In this document: positions 6,246-13,386 of the stretch, piece by piece
Position numbering within the stretch: the first letter of the stretch is position 1
Layout of the letters: every line of letters starts with the position of its first letter
Assembly (NCBI GenBank): GCA_003139735.1
Contig: PLGA01000335.1
Location: 1-15,169, forward strand
From: Bryobacterales bacterium
Lineage (GTDB): Bacteria > Acidobacteriota > Terriglobia > Bryobacterales > Bryobacteraceae
Direction of reading: 5' to 3'
Length of the DNA stretch: 15,169 nucleotides
Position numbers and translations under genes: made by a program
Notes under the pieces: model-generated
Databases searched by the model: none
Seen by the model: only the letters and a program-made list of their open reading frames with translations
Told to the model about the DNA's origin: nothing

Positions 6246-8147
6246 CTAGTCCGTTTCGTTCCGCGCCTTCACGAACGCGGCAAGCGCCAACAGCGGGAAG
6301 TAGTCCTTATATAGATGGTAATTCAAATAAAAGACTTTAGGGAAGCCGGTTCCGGTGGCCAGATGCTCCTCCCAGGTTCCTTCGGGACGTTGGGCATCGA
6401 CTAGGTATTCGATGCCGTGGCGGACGCTGAGGCTTCCGGCATCGCCCCCGGCGATGAGGCCCAGGATGGCCCAGGCGGTCTGCGAGGGGGTGCTGGGAGC
6501 GGGGACAAAGGCGCCACGATCGTAGCTGGCGCAGCTCTCGCCCCAGCCGCCGTCGGCGTTCTGTATGGACCGGAGCCATTCGCCGGCGCGGAGGATGTGC
6601 GCCTCGCGGTCGCTCTCTCCCGCCGCGGCCAGTCCGCGCAGGGCAAAGCACGCGCCATAGATATAAGCCACGCCCCAACGTCCGTACCAGCTTCCGTCGG
6701 CTTCCTGGTTGCGGACCAGCCACTGGACGCCGCGGCGAACGGCCGGATGACGGGGTTCCACGCCGTGTGCGGCCAGCGCTTCGAGGACGCGGCCGGTGAT
6801 ATCGGCGCAGGTAGGATCGAGCATGGCGTTGTGATCGGCGAAGGGCACTTTGCTCAAGAACTGCCAATTGTTGTCGGCGTCGAAAGCGGCCCAGCCGCCA
6901 TCGCGCGACTGCATGGCCAGCATCCAATCGAGGGCGCGTTGCGGCGCCGGGGACCCGGACTGGCTTAGGGCCAGCAAGACCATGGCGGTGTCGTCGATGT
7001 CAGGGTAGAACTCATTGACGTACTCGAAGGCCCAGCCGGAGGGCTCGGTACGGGGGCGGTTCACGGACCAATCGCCTTTGCGGCGGATTTCGCGGGCGAG
7101 CAGCCAATCGGCGGCGCGCCGGATGGCGGGATTGCCGGGAGCGGCTTGCTCGAGCGCGTAGGCGGCGATGGCGGTATCCCAAACGGGCGAGAAGCACGGC
7201 TGGAAGAAGAAGCGCCCGCCACGGTCCACCATCAGGCGGTTGAACTGGCGGAGGGCCTCGGCGCGCACGGGGTGGTCCTCGCGATACCCAAGCACGTCCA
7301 GCGCCATCACGGAATACATCATGGGTGGGTAGATCGCGCCTAATCCATCGGAATGGGCGAGGCGCTCGACGATCCACTGCTCGGCCTTTCCGGTGGCTTT
7401 TCGGCGGATGGCGGCGGAGCCGTGGCGCTCCCACCACTTGAGGGCGCCGTCGATGGCCAGGAAGAAATTGCGCCAGGTGAACCACGCGGCATCCTTACGG
7501 AACGCGGGACTCGCGCCGGGCAGCCAGAGCTCGTCGAGCGTGAAGCCTTGGGGCACGGGGCGGCTGGGATTGGCGGCATGCACGACGGAGAGCGGAAGCA
7601 GGATGGCGCGGGCCCAGGACGCGATTCGATAAGGGAGACCGAACGGCAGGAGGGCGGCTTCGGGCGGGATGTTCGGGCAATACCGTCTGGGGAACAGGCC
7701 GAAGAGGCTGAGGTTAATCTTGACGTAGCTATTGGCCGCCTGAACGCCGCCGAGTTCCAGGATGCGGTTTCGCAGACGCGCCATGGCAGGGTGATCCGCC
7801 GGCAGTCCGCCCAGCTTCAGCGCGGCATAGGCCTTGACGGAGGCGCTGACCTCGGATGGGCCGGCGGCGTAGATATTGAATCCGCCGTCGGGAAGCTGCC
7901 GGTCGAGAATGGAGCGCACCGCTTTGGCGATGAGCGGCGCGGTCTCCGGCTGCCACTGGCCGTTCTCCGGCGGGTAGAGCCAGAGTTGGAACAGGACGTA
8001 ATCGGATTCGAGCGTGGCGTCGGCCGTCAGTTCGGCGCACCAGTGACCGTCTTCGGCCTGGAGGCCAGCCACGTAAGCGGAGGCGCGATCCCGGGCCCCT
8101 TCGGCAGCGCGCTTGAGGGTAGTGCCGGTTTGTGGCGGCGCGCTCAT
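6246..8147 (-). CDS. shc: Squalene-hopene cyclase
   Basis: This 633-residue class II triterpene cyclase converts squalene to hopene/hopanol at the membrane. The catalytic DxDD acid motif is YPDIDDTAMV (Asp383, Asp385, Asp386). QW-type repeats are visible as QLPDGGF (84-90), QSRDGGWAAF, QEADGSWYGRW, QNADGGWGE and QRPEGTWEE. The ending GTGFPKVFYLNYHLYKDYFPLLAL is characteristic of bacterial cyclases. Length is normal for the family (about 630-680). The frame remains open upstream to 8345, but those 66 residues are arginine/proline-rich and lie antisense-free within ispH, so I start at the ATG at 8147. There the start overlaps the ispH stop as ATGA, implying translational coupling. Also called hpnF in hopanoid clusters. 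Confidence 0.95.
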   Translation of the reverse strand: MSAPPQTGTTLKRAAEGARDRASAYVAGLQAEDGHWCAELTADATLESDYVLFQLWLYPPENGQWQPETAPLIAKAVRSILDRQLPDGGFNIYAAGPSEVSASVKAYAALKLGGLPADHPAMARLRNRILELGGVQAANSYVKINLSLFGLFPRRYCPNIPPEAALLPFGLPYRIASWARAILLPLSVVHAANPSRPVPQGFTLDELWLPGASPAFRKDAAWFTWRNFFLAIDGALKWWERHGSAAIRRKATGKAEQWIVERLAHSDGLGAIYPPMMYSVMALDVLGYREDHPVRAEALRQFNRLMVDRGGRFFFQPCFSPVWDTAIAAYALEQAAPGNPAIRRAADWLLAREIRRKGDWSVNRPRTEPSGWAFEYVNEFYPDIDDTAMVLLALSQSGSPAPQRALDWMLAMQSRDGGWAAFDADNNWQFLSKVPFADHNAMLDPTCADITGRVLEALAAHGVEPRHPAVRRGVQWLVRNQEADGSWYGRWGVAYIYGACFALRGLAAAGESDREAHILRAGEWLRSIQNADGGWGESCASYDRGAFVPAPSTPSQTAWAILGLIAGGDAGSLSVRHGIEYLVDAQRPEGTWEEHLATGTGFPKVFYLNYHLYKDYFPLLALAAFVKARNETD

Positions 8148-9115
8148 TGAATGGAAACGGTCAACTCGGCGGGGAGGGAAAAGCGCACGTCTTCCTCCAC
8201 AAGTTCGATTTCCTCCATGCGGTGGAATCCGCGCTGGCGCAGGAACTCCACCAACTCTTGCACCAGGTGCTCGGGGGCGGAAGCGCCGGCCGTGACGGCG
8301 ACGTTGCGGACGCCTTCGAGCCACGCGGTATTGACTTCCCGGCAATCGTTCGCGAGGTACGCGCGAACGCCGAGGTTGCCGGCCACTTCGACCAGGCGCT
8401 TGGAGTTGGAGCTGTTCTGAGAACCCACCACCAAGAGCAGGTCGCAGAAGGCCGAGATGGCTTTTACGGCCATTTGGCGATTCTGGGTGGCGTAGCAGAT
8501 GTCTTGCGCGGGAGGACCTTGCAGGTGCGGGAAACGCTGCTTCAAGCGCTCCACGATGGCGCTGGTTTCGTCGAGGCTGAGGGTGGTCTGCGTCAGGTAG
8601 CGGACGCGCATGGGATCGGTGAGTTCGAGGGCGTCGGCATCCTCGACGGTTTCCACCAGATAGCTGCGCTCGGGGACTTCGCCGAGGGTGCCGATTACCT
8701 CATCGTGATCCTTGTGGCCGATGAGGACAATGCTGTAGCCGTCGCGGGCGAAGCGGACGGCCTCCAAGTGCACCTTGGTGACCAGCGGGCAGGTGGCGTC
8801 GATGATGTTCAAGCGGCGCTCGGCGGCCTGCTGCCGCACGGTGGGCGCCACGCCGTGGGCGCTGTAGATGACGCGGGAGCCGACGGGCGCCTCGACCAGC
8901 TCTTCCACGAATATGGCGCCGGCCGCGCGCAACTCATCCACCACGTGCTTGTTGTGAACGATTTCCTTGCGCACGTAGATAGGCGGCCCGTAGAGATCGA
9001 GCGCGATTTTGACCACGTCGATGGCGCGCACCACTCCGGCGCAAAAGCCCCGCGGCTTGAGCAGGAATATCTTCTTTTCGGTCCCAGTATTCGGAGAGAA
9101 AGGCTTTAGAGGCAT
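8144..9115 (-). CDS. ispH: 4-hydroxy-3-methylbut-2-enyl diphosphate reductase IspH
   Basis: This 323-residue protein catalyses the last MEP-pathway step, reducing HMBPP to IPP and DMAPP with a [4Fe-4S] cluster. The three cluster cysteines are in PRGFCAGV (Cys25), DATCPLV (Cys109) and DICYATQNRQ (Cys207). Substrate residues include His54 (VHNKH), His87 (SAHGV), His137 in GHKDHDEV, and the TQTTLS motif (175-180). It is the first gene of the hopanoid operon and overlaps the cyclase start by four bases. The ATG at 9115 lies about 18 bases from a good -10 box with no evident Shine-Dalgarno, so the leader would be very short. Whether this is the sole ispH of the organism cannot be seen here. Confidence 0.95.
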   Translation of the reverse strand: MPLKPFSPNTGTEKKIFLLKPRGFCAGVVRAIDVVKIALDLYGPPIYVRKEIVHNKHVVDELRAAGAIFVEELVEAPVGSRVIYSAHGVAPTVRQQAAERRLNIIDATCPLVTKVHLEAVRFARDGYSIVLIGHKDHDEVIGTLGEVPERSYLVETVEDADALELTDPMRVRYLTQTTLSLDETSAIVERLKQRFPHLQGPPAQDICYATQNRQMAVKAISAFCDLLLVVGSQNSSNSKRLVEVAGNLGVRAYLANDCREVNTAWLEGVRNVAVTAGASAPEHLVQELVEFLRQRGFHRMEEIELVEEDVRFSLPAELTVSIQ

Positions 9116-9133
9116 ACGAGTGCGGTTGAGTGT

Positions 9134-9139
9134 ATTATA
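9134..9139 (-). promoter_or_regulatory. Predicted -10 box of the ispH-hopanoid operon promoter
   Basis: On the minus strand the sequence reads TATAAT, a perfect sigma-70 -10 consensus, standing out in very GC-rich DNA 18 bases before the ispH ATG. At 17-base spacing the -35 position reads GGCGTT, a poor match, so the promoter may need an activator or rely on the -10. Transcription would begin around 9126-9128, leaving a leader of roughly 12 bases. The GC-rich inverted repeat at 9158-9191 lies just upstream. Confidence 0.55.
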
Positions 9140-9157
9140 ACGCGGCGGGCCTGGGGA

Positions 9158-9191
9158 ACGCCGGCGCGCCCAAAGGGCCCCCGGCCGGCGT
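9158..9191. repeat. Inverted repeat in the divergent ispH/ogt promoter region
   Basis: ACGCCGGC at 9158-9165 pairs perfectly with GCCGGCGT at 9184-9191, around an 18-base loop that contains a nested 4-base stem, GCCC-AAA-GGGC (9168-9178). It covers the -20 to -60 area relative to the predicted ispH start of transcription and lies 36 bases upstream of the ogt ATG. It could be an operator for a dimeric regulator or just another small palindrome; random GC-rich palindromes of this length are not rare. Confidence 0.35.
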
Positions 9192-9226
9192 GGCAGGCTG
9201 GAAGCCCACTCAACTAAACTGGGACT

Positions 9227-9715
9227 ATGCTCGAGTGGACCGATGCGCGGGTCGCGGTGGATCTGACCTTGCGCCTGGTGGCCGCGGAGGAGGGCTTACG
9301 CGCGATCCGGTTCGACGTGGCGGCGAAGCCTCCGGACGGCGCGAGGAACGACCATAATCCGCTGCTGGACGAGGCCGCGCGGCAACTGCGGGCGTACTTT
9401 GCGGGCACGGCGCGGGAGTTCGACCTGCCGCTCGACATGGTGGGCACGGCGTTTCAGAAACGGGTGTGGCGCGAACTCATGGCTATCCCCTACGGAGAAA
9501 CGCGCGGCTATGGGCAGATGGCGGCGGCGATCAGTTCCCCGAAGGCGGTGCGGGCGGTAGGCGCGGCCAACGGGGCGAACCCCATCCCGATTGTGGTTCC
9601 GTGCCACCGGGTGATCGGAGCGGGGGGAAAGCTGGTGGGATACGGCGGCGGCCTGACGCTGAAGCGGAGGCTGCTGGAACTGGAGAATCCGTCGCTATTC
9701 GGCGGGCGGGAGTAA
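9227..9715 (+). CDS. ogt: Methylated-DNA--[protein]-cysteine S-methyltransferase
   Basis: This 162-residue DNA-repair protein removes methyl groups from O6-methylguanine (and O4-methylthymine) by transferring them irreversibly to its own cysteine. The active-site motif is IPIVVPCHRVIG, and the helix-turn-helix part VWRELMAIPYGETRGYGQMA precedes it, with AVGAANGANP between. The length fits the compact Ogt type without an Ada regulatory domain. It is divergent from the hopanoid operon, with a 111-base shared upstream region. I see no strong Shine-Dalgarno; GGGA lies three bases before the ATG. Its stop is 39 bases before the DNA methyltransferase gene, but the base composition changes there, so I doubt a functional operon. 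Confidence 0.93.
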   Translation: MLEWTDARVAVDLTLRLVAAEEGLRAIRFDVAAKPPDGARNDHNPLLDEAARQLRAYFAGTAREFDLPLDMVGTAFQKRVWRELMAIPYGETRGYGQMAAAISSPKAVRAVGAANGANPIPIVVPCHRVIGAGGKLVGYGGGLTLKRRLLELENPSLFGGRE

Positions 9716-9754
9716 CTCTAATGGTTTCCCGCCCTGCGGCCGATAAGCGAAAGA

Positions 9755-10921
9755 ATGGGCGACGCGGAGCCGGAAAACGATACAATCGAGTTCAGAGGGA
9801 AGCTTGTCTTCGGGATGGCGCTGCCGGATAGGAGAAGATTGAGAAGAGCCATCGCCAACGGACGCGCGCCGCAAGAGGGCCTTTTCGGCAGGGGCGCCGG
9901 GAAGAGGGCGAAACGGGCGACGCCGACCCTCCCGGCCGAAGACAACACGTCAGAAGGGCTTCGAGCATTCCTCGCTGCCAACGCCCACTACCGCGAGACG
10001 GCTTGGCCGGAACCCTACCGACGGACCAAACACCAGATTCGCCTTGGAGACGCACGCGACTTGTCGTGGATACCGGATGCCTCGGTTCATCTGGTAGTAA
10101 CGTCGCCGCCGTATTGGACGCTGAAGGAATACGCGCCGGGCAACAGCGATCAAATGGGCCACTTCGCGGACTACGAGGACTTTCTCTCTCAGTTGGACCG
10201 TGTTTGGCGTGAGTGCGCCCGCGTACTTGTGGGCGGCGGCCGAATCTGCTGCGTGGTGGGCGATGTCTGTATTCCGAGGAAGCGCGGCGGGCGGCACTAT
10301 CTGGTACCGCTCCATTCGGACATTCAGGTGCGCGCCCGAAAGCTCGGGCTGGATTGCCTTCAGCCGATTTTCTGGCACAAGATCGCGAATGGCGCCATGG
10401 AGGCCGAAGGAAACGGCGCGGGCTTTTATGGGAAGCCTTATCAGCCAGGCGGCATCATCAAGAACGACATCGAGTACATTCTTTTCCTGCGCAAGGGCGG
10501 CGAGTACCGCACCACGCCGGCGATTCAGAAGGCGCTGTCGATGCTCACCAAGGCAGAGATGACGTGTTGGCAGAGGTCGATTTGGAGCGATCTTCCAGGC
10601 GCATCCACACGCGACGGGCACCCGGCGCCGTACCCGGTGGACCTTGCCGAGCGTCTCATCAAGTTGTTCTCGTTTGCGGGCGATACCGTCCTGGACCCGT
10701 TTGCGGGTACCGGATCGACCTCACAGGCTGCTATCATCTCAGGCAGAAATTCCATCGCCAATGAGATCGAGCCCGCTTATGTCGAGATCGCGCGGCGGCG
10801 GATTACCCAATCCGCGCGGCAACCTCGATGCGTTGGGGCGATAGAGGCCGAGGTTATCGTTGCTAGAGACGTCCACGCACCTCGAATACCGGCTGCCAGC
10901 GGAATTCCGGCGGCTCTTTGA
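9755..10921 (+). CDS. Beta-class site-specific DNA methyltransferase (probable N4-cytosine), modification subunit
   Basis: This 388-residue protein has the catalytic motif TSPPYW (116-121) before the SAM-binding motif DPFAGTGSTSQAA (314-326), the order of beta-class amino-methyltransferases. The SPPY form is usual for N4-cytosine enzymes, whereas DPPY/NPPY is typical of N6-adenine ones, so m4C is likely but not certain. The region 170-300 between the motifs holds the probable target-recognition part and HPAPYPVDLAERLI, common to the family. The first 85 residues are basic and low in recognisable homology, so the true start might be internal, for example at the Met21 codon. The 3' end overlaps the next gene by 62 bases. 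The pair looks like a Type II restriction-modification module. Recognition sequence unknown. Confidence 0.88.
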   Translation: MGDAEPENDTIEFRGKLVFGMALPDRRRLRRAIANGRAPQEGLFGRGAGKRAKRATPTLPAEDNTSEGLRAFLAANAHYRETAWPEPYRRTKHQIRLGDARDLSWIPDASVHLVVTSPPYWTLKEYAPGNSDQMGHFADYEDFLSQLDRVWRECARVLVGGGRICCVVGDVCIPRKRGGRHYLVPLHSDIQVRARKLGLDCLQPIFWHKIANGAMEAEGNGAGFYGKPYQPGGIIKNDIEYILFLRKGGEYRTTPAIQKALSMLTKAEMTCWQRSIWSDLPGASTRDGHPAPYPVDLAERLIKLFSFAGDTVLDPFAGTGSTSQAAIISGRNSIANEIEPAYVEIARRRITQSARQPRCVGAIEAEVIVARDVHAPRIPAASGIPAAL

Positions 10922-11594
10922 AGGCAAGATCTACAAGCATCGCGATCCGAGCCAAGGCGACTTTGTTGCGATGCATCTCTTCGAAGACCTGGTTACGATA
11001 GAGCGCTCTTCGAAGCTCATTGAGGCGGCGATCCATCGGAAAGACCGCGTGTTGAACGTGCAGAACAAGCGGCGCGGCGTGGCGGCCCGGCGTGGCGATG
11101 GGACATTCGGCGAAATCATTCCGGGTGAGGCGCCCATGACCGATAGCGGTTACCTGGTTGCCCGAGGGCCGATCGCTACGGTTGAAATCGGCATTGAGGT
11201 GAAGATTTTGGCGAAGGCAATGATCAAGCAGATCGACCGCGTGATCAACGACCTTCGGAATCAAGCGGCCCAATTCAAACGCGGCGGTGGAAACCCGATC
11301 TGCGTCGCCTTGGTGGGCATCAATCGGGCTGAGAGCACGGTGGGATACGAAGGCGACCGCCCCTTTCCAACGACGGGCAAGCAGGGCTTCCTGCATCCGG
11401 TTCAAGAGGCGCCGGAAGCTGAACGCCGGTTGCGGGCCGACGCCGCGCCGGAGTTCGATGAATTCCTGGTACTGCGGTTCAGGGCCACCAATGCGCCGCC
11501 GTATCCGTTCGAGTGGGTCGACTACAACGAGACGCGGTTGGACTACGCGGCGGCGCTCGCTCGAATCAGCGCCAGATATCAACAGCGTTTCTGA
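10860..11594 (+). CDS. Probable Type II restriction endonuclease, PD-(D/E)XK-like, family not recognised
   Basis: This is a 244-residue protein with no family I can name. It begins at a TTG at 10860, with GAGG six bases upstream, and overlaps the methyltransferase gene by 62 bases. A candidate nuclease core is TVEIGIEVKIL (about 108-118), where Glu113-Val-Lys115 fits the (D/E)XK half-motif at the end of a hydrophobic strand. It is followed by a helix (MIKQIDRVINDL), then a second strand PICVALVGI. The preceding acidic residue of the motif could be Asp95 in TDSGYLV. Position immediately after a solo-type methyltransferase and shared low G+C make a cognate endonuclease the simplest reading. An unrelated hypothetical protein is possible. 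Confidence 0.6.
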   Translation: MLETSTHLEYRLPAEFRRLFEGKIYKHRDPSQGDFVAMHLFEDLVTIERSSKLIEAAIHRKDRVLNVQNKRRGVAARRGDGTFGEIIPGEAPMTDSGYLVARGPIATVEIGIEVKILAKAMIKQIDRVINDLRNQAAQFKRGGGNPICVALVGINRAESTVGYEGDRPFPTTGKQGFLHPVQEAPEAERRLRADAAPEFDEFLVLRFRATNAPPYPFEWVDYNETRLDYAAALARISARYQQRF

Positions 11595-11596
11595 CG

Positions 11597-12367
11597 ATGT
11601 CTATGGAACCGTTGCGGGCGGTGATCGTCGACGATGAGGAATTGGCGCGCGGGTATTTGCGGGAGTTGCTGCGCGAGCATACGGAAATCCGGATTGCGGC
11701 CGAGTGCGCCAACGGGTTCGAGGCGGTGAAAGCCATCGGCGAATCTCCTCCCGACCTTCTTTTCCTGGATGTGCAGATGCCCAAACTCGATGGCTTCGAA
11801 GTGCTGGAGCTGATCGATCCGGGGCCGGCGGTGATCTTCACGACGGCCTACGACCAGTACGCCATACGGGCCTTCGACGCGCACGCGGCCGATTACCTGT
11901 TGAAGCCTTTCGACGCCGAGCGATTCGAACGCGCGCTGGAGCGGGCCAAGACGCGCCTGGGGGAGCGGCGGCCGCCGGCGGATTTGGGCGCGGCGCGTCC
12001 CCCGGGGCAGCGGCCCGAGCGCATCGTGGTGAAGGACGGGACGCGGGTACACGTAATCCCCCTGGACAAGCTGGACTACGCGGAGGCGCAGGACGATTAC
12101 GTGGCGCTGCACAGCGGCGGGAAGCAGTATCTGAAGCAGCAGCCGATCGCCAGCCTGGAGGCGACGCTCGACCCGGCGCGTTTCGTGCGCATCCACCGTT
12201 CCGCGATTGTGAACCTGGAACGGGTGGCGCGCATCGAGCCTTACGGGAAGGAAAGCCGCCTGGCGATTCTGACGGATGGGGCGCGGCTGCCGGTGAGCCG
12301 GGCGGGTTACGCGCGGCTGCTCGAAGCCATGGGCGATTCGCAGGGAAACCGCAACTCGACGCGGTAA
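11597..12367 (+). CDS. LytTR-family response regulator
   Basis: This 256-residue two-domain regulator has a receiver domain (about 6-115) with the acidic pocket VDDEE (Asp12, Asp13), phosphoacceptor Asp58 in LFLDVQMP, the FTTAYD switch region (81-86) and Lys103 in LLKPFD. A LytTR DNA-binding domain follows (about 148-254), recognisable by IPLDKLDYAEAQDDYVALH and FVRIHRSAIVNLERV. Proteins of this kind bind paired direct repeats upstream of targets. The frame is open from 11513, but the receiver begins right after MSMEPLRAVIVDD, so I use the ATG at 11597 (11603 is also possible), two bases after the endonuclease stop. No clear Shine-Dalgarno is visible. Its 3' end overlaps the sensor kinase gene tail to tail by 61 bases. 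Confidence 0.93.
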   Translation: MSMEPLRAVIVDDEELARGYLRELLREHTEIRIAAECANGFEAVKAIGESPPDLLFLDVQMPKLDGFEVLELIDPGPAVIFTTAYDQYAIRAFDAHAADYLLKPFDAERFERALERAKTRLGERRPPADLGAARPPGQRPERIVVKDGTRVHVIPLDKLDYAEAQDDYVALHSGGKQYLKQQPIASLEATLDPARFVRIHRSAIVNLERVARIEPYGKESRLAILTDGARLPVSRAGYARLLEAMGDSQGNRNSTR

Positions 12368-13383
12368 ACGGCGCCGATGGGACCGGCTGCGAACGCGGCG
12401 TCGTCTCCGTAGCGAACCTGCAGGCGGCGGCGGACGTGAGAGAGACCGATGCCCATCTTGCCCGGTGCGGAGGCTTCGGGATCGAAGGCATTTTCGAGGG
12501 TGATGGCGACGGCCGCGCCGCGCCGCCGGGCGGTGAGCCGGATGGACCCCCCCTCCACCAGCCCGGCGATGCCGTGCTTGACGGCGTTTTCCACGAGCGG
12601 CTGCAGCAGCAGGGCGGGAACGCCGCAGGCTTCGCACTCCGGCTCGATTTCCTCTTCCACGCGGAGACGCGCGCCGAAGCGCACGCGCTCCACTTCCAGG
12701 TAGCCGCGGGCCAGCGCGAGCTCTTCACTGAGCGGGATGCTGGCGCGGTCGCCGAGCCCCAGGCTGCTGCGCAGGAAGGCTGCCAGGCGCACGCACATCT
12801 CCCGGGCGCGGGCGCCGTCGGCGGTGGTCAAAGCCGAGATGGAATGCAGACTGTTGAACAGGAAGTGCGGGTTGATTTGCATGCGCAGGGCCTGCAACTC
12901 AGCCTCCCGCGCCAGAGTGCGCGCTTCCGCGGCGCGGCGTTCCGCCTGGCGGGAGGCCCCCACGGCCAACGCCGCGTAGTGCAGCCCGGCCGAGAGCAGG
13001 TAGAGCAGCACGCCGATGGCGAACCAGAAGGGGACATGCGTCCGCAGACCGCCAATGCCCCGGAACGGCGCCGTGTTATCCAGCGCCAGCGCGGTCTGCC
13101 GGGCGGTCCAGGCGAAGATCAGGCCGCCTGCCGCCGCGGCCCCGCCGAAGGTGACGATAAGGTTGGGCGCACTGGAGGAGCCGATCGGCAGGCTGCGGCA
13201 GACGTAGAACGGCGACAGGCAAATGAAAGCGAAAAGGGCACAGGCCGGCCCCAGCGCCGCCGCCGCCTGGAACCACGTCGCGCTGCTCGATTCCCTGGTC
13301 ACGGCAACCAGCAGGGCGAAGATGGCGGTCCAGGAAAGCAGGTAGAGCAGCAGACGCCGGGGCGACGCCAGAATGGGATGCAT
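12307..13383 (-). CDS. LytS-type sensor histidine kinase (His_kinase/HATPase)
   Basis: This 358-residue membrane kinase has about four hydrophobic segments (near 10-28, 38-61, 74-92 and 117-141), a short coiled linker rich in Ala/Arg/Glu (143-168), the phosphoacceptor motif MQINPHFLFNSLHSIS (His173), the N-box LLLQPLVENAVKHGI (Asn266) and the G-box MGIGLSHVRRRL (about 310-321). The usual DNG box is replaced by LENAFD, which is tolerated in this kinase class. It is the evident partner of the LytTR regulator, though the genes are convergent. No large extracellular sensor domain is present, so the signal is probably in or near the membrane. The start lies 3 bases after the stop of the LiaF-like gene, so kinase and LiaF-like protein are co-transcribed. 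Confidence 0.92.
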   Translation of the reverse strand: MHPILASPRRLLLYLLSWTAIFALLVAVTRESSSATWFQAAAALGPACALFAFICLSPFYVCRSLPIGSSSAPNLIVTFGGAAAAGGLIFAWTARQTALALDNTAPFRGIGGLRTHVPFWFAIGVLLYLLSAGLHYAALAVGASRQAERRAAEARTLAREAELQALRMQINPHFLFNSLHSISALTTADGARAREMCVRLAAFLRSSLGLGDRASIPLSEELALARGYLEVERVRFGARLRVEEEIEPECEACGVPALLLQPLVENAVKHGIAGLVEGGSIRLTARRRGAAVAITLENAFDPEASAPGKMGIGLSHVRRRLQVRYGDDAAFAAGPIGAVYRVELRFPCESPMASSSRA

Positions 13384-13386
13384 GGA

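Noticed and set aside
5220..6314. A 364-codon plus-strand frame opposite hpnH
   Set aside because: Shadow of hpnH; the product is a Val/Gly/Ala/His-rich mirror with no family signature.
8148..8345. 66 extra N-terminal residues for the cyclase
   Set aside because: Arg/Pro-rich out-of-frame reading of ispH; the ATG at 8147 makes a typical ATGA junction and a normal-length cyclase.
8132..9109. A 325-codon plus-strand frame opposite ispH
   Set aside because: It mirrors ispH codon for codon; the minus strand carries all IspH cysteines and motifs, and the plus product has no recognisable features.
9191..9210. GGCTGGAAGCC as a remnant of a palindromic dispersed repeat
   Set aside because: Only a four-base stem remains, which is too little to support a repeat call.
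11513..11596. 28 extra N-terminal residues for the LytTR regulator
   Set aside because: They are an out-of-frame reading of the endonuclease 3' end; the receiver domain starts at the ATG at 11597.
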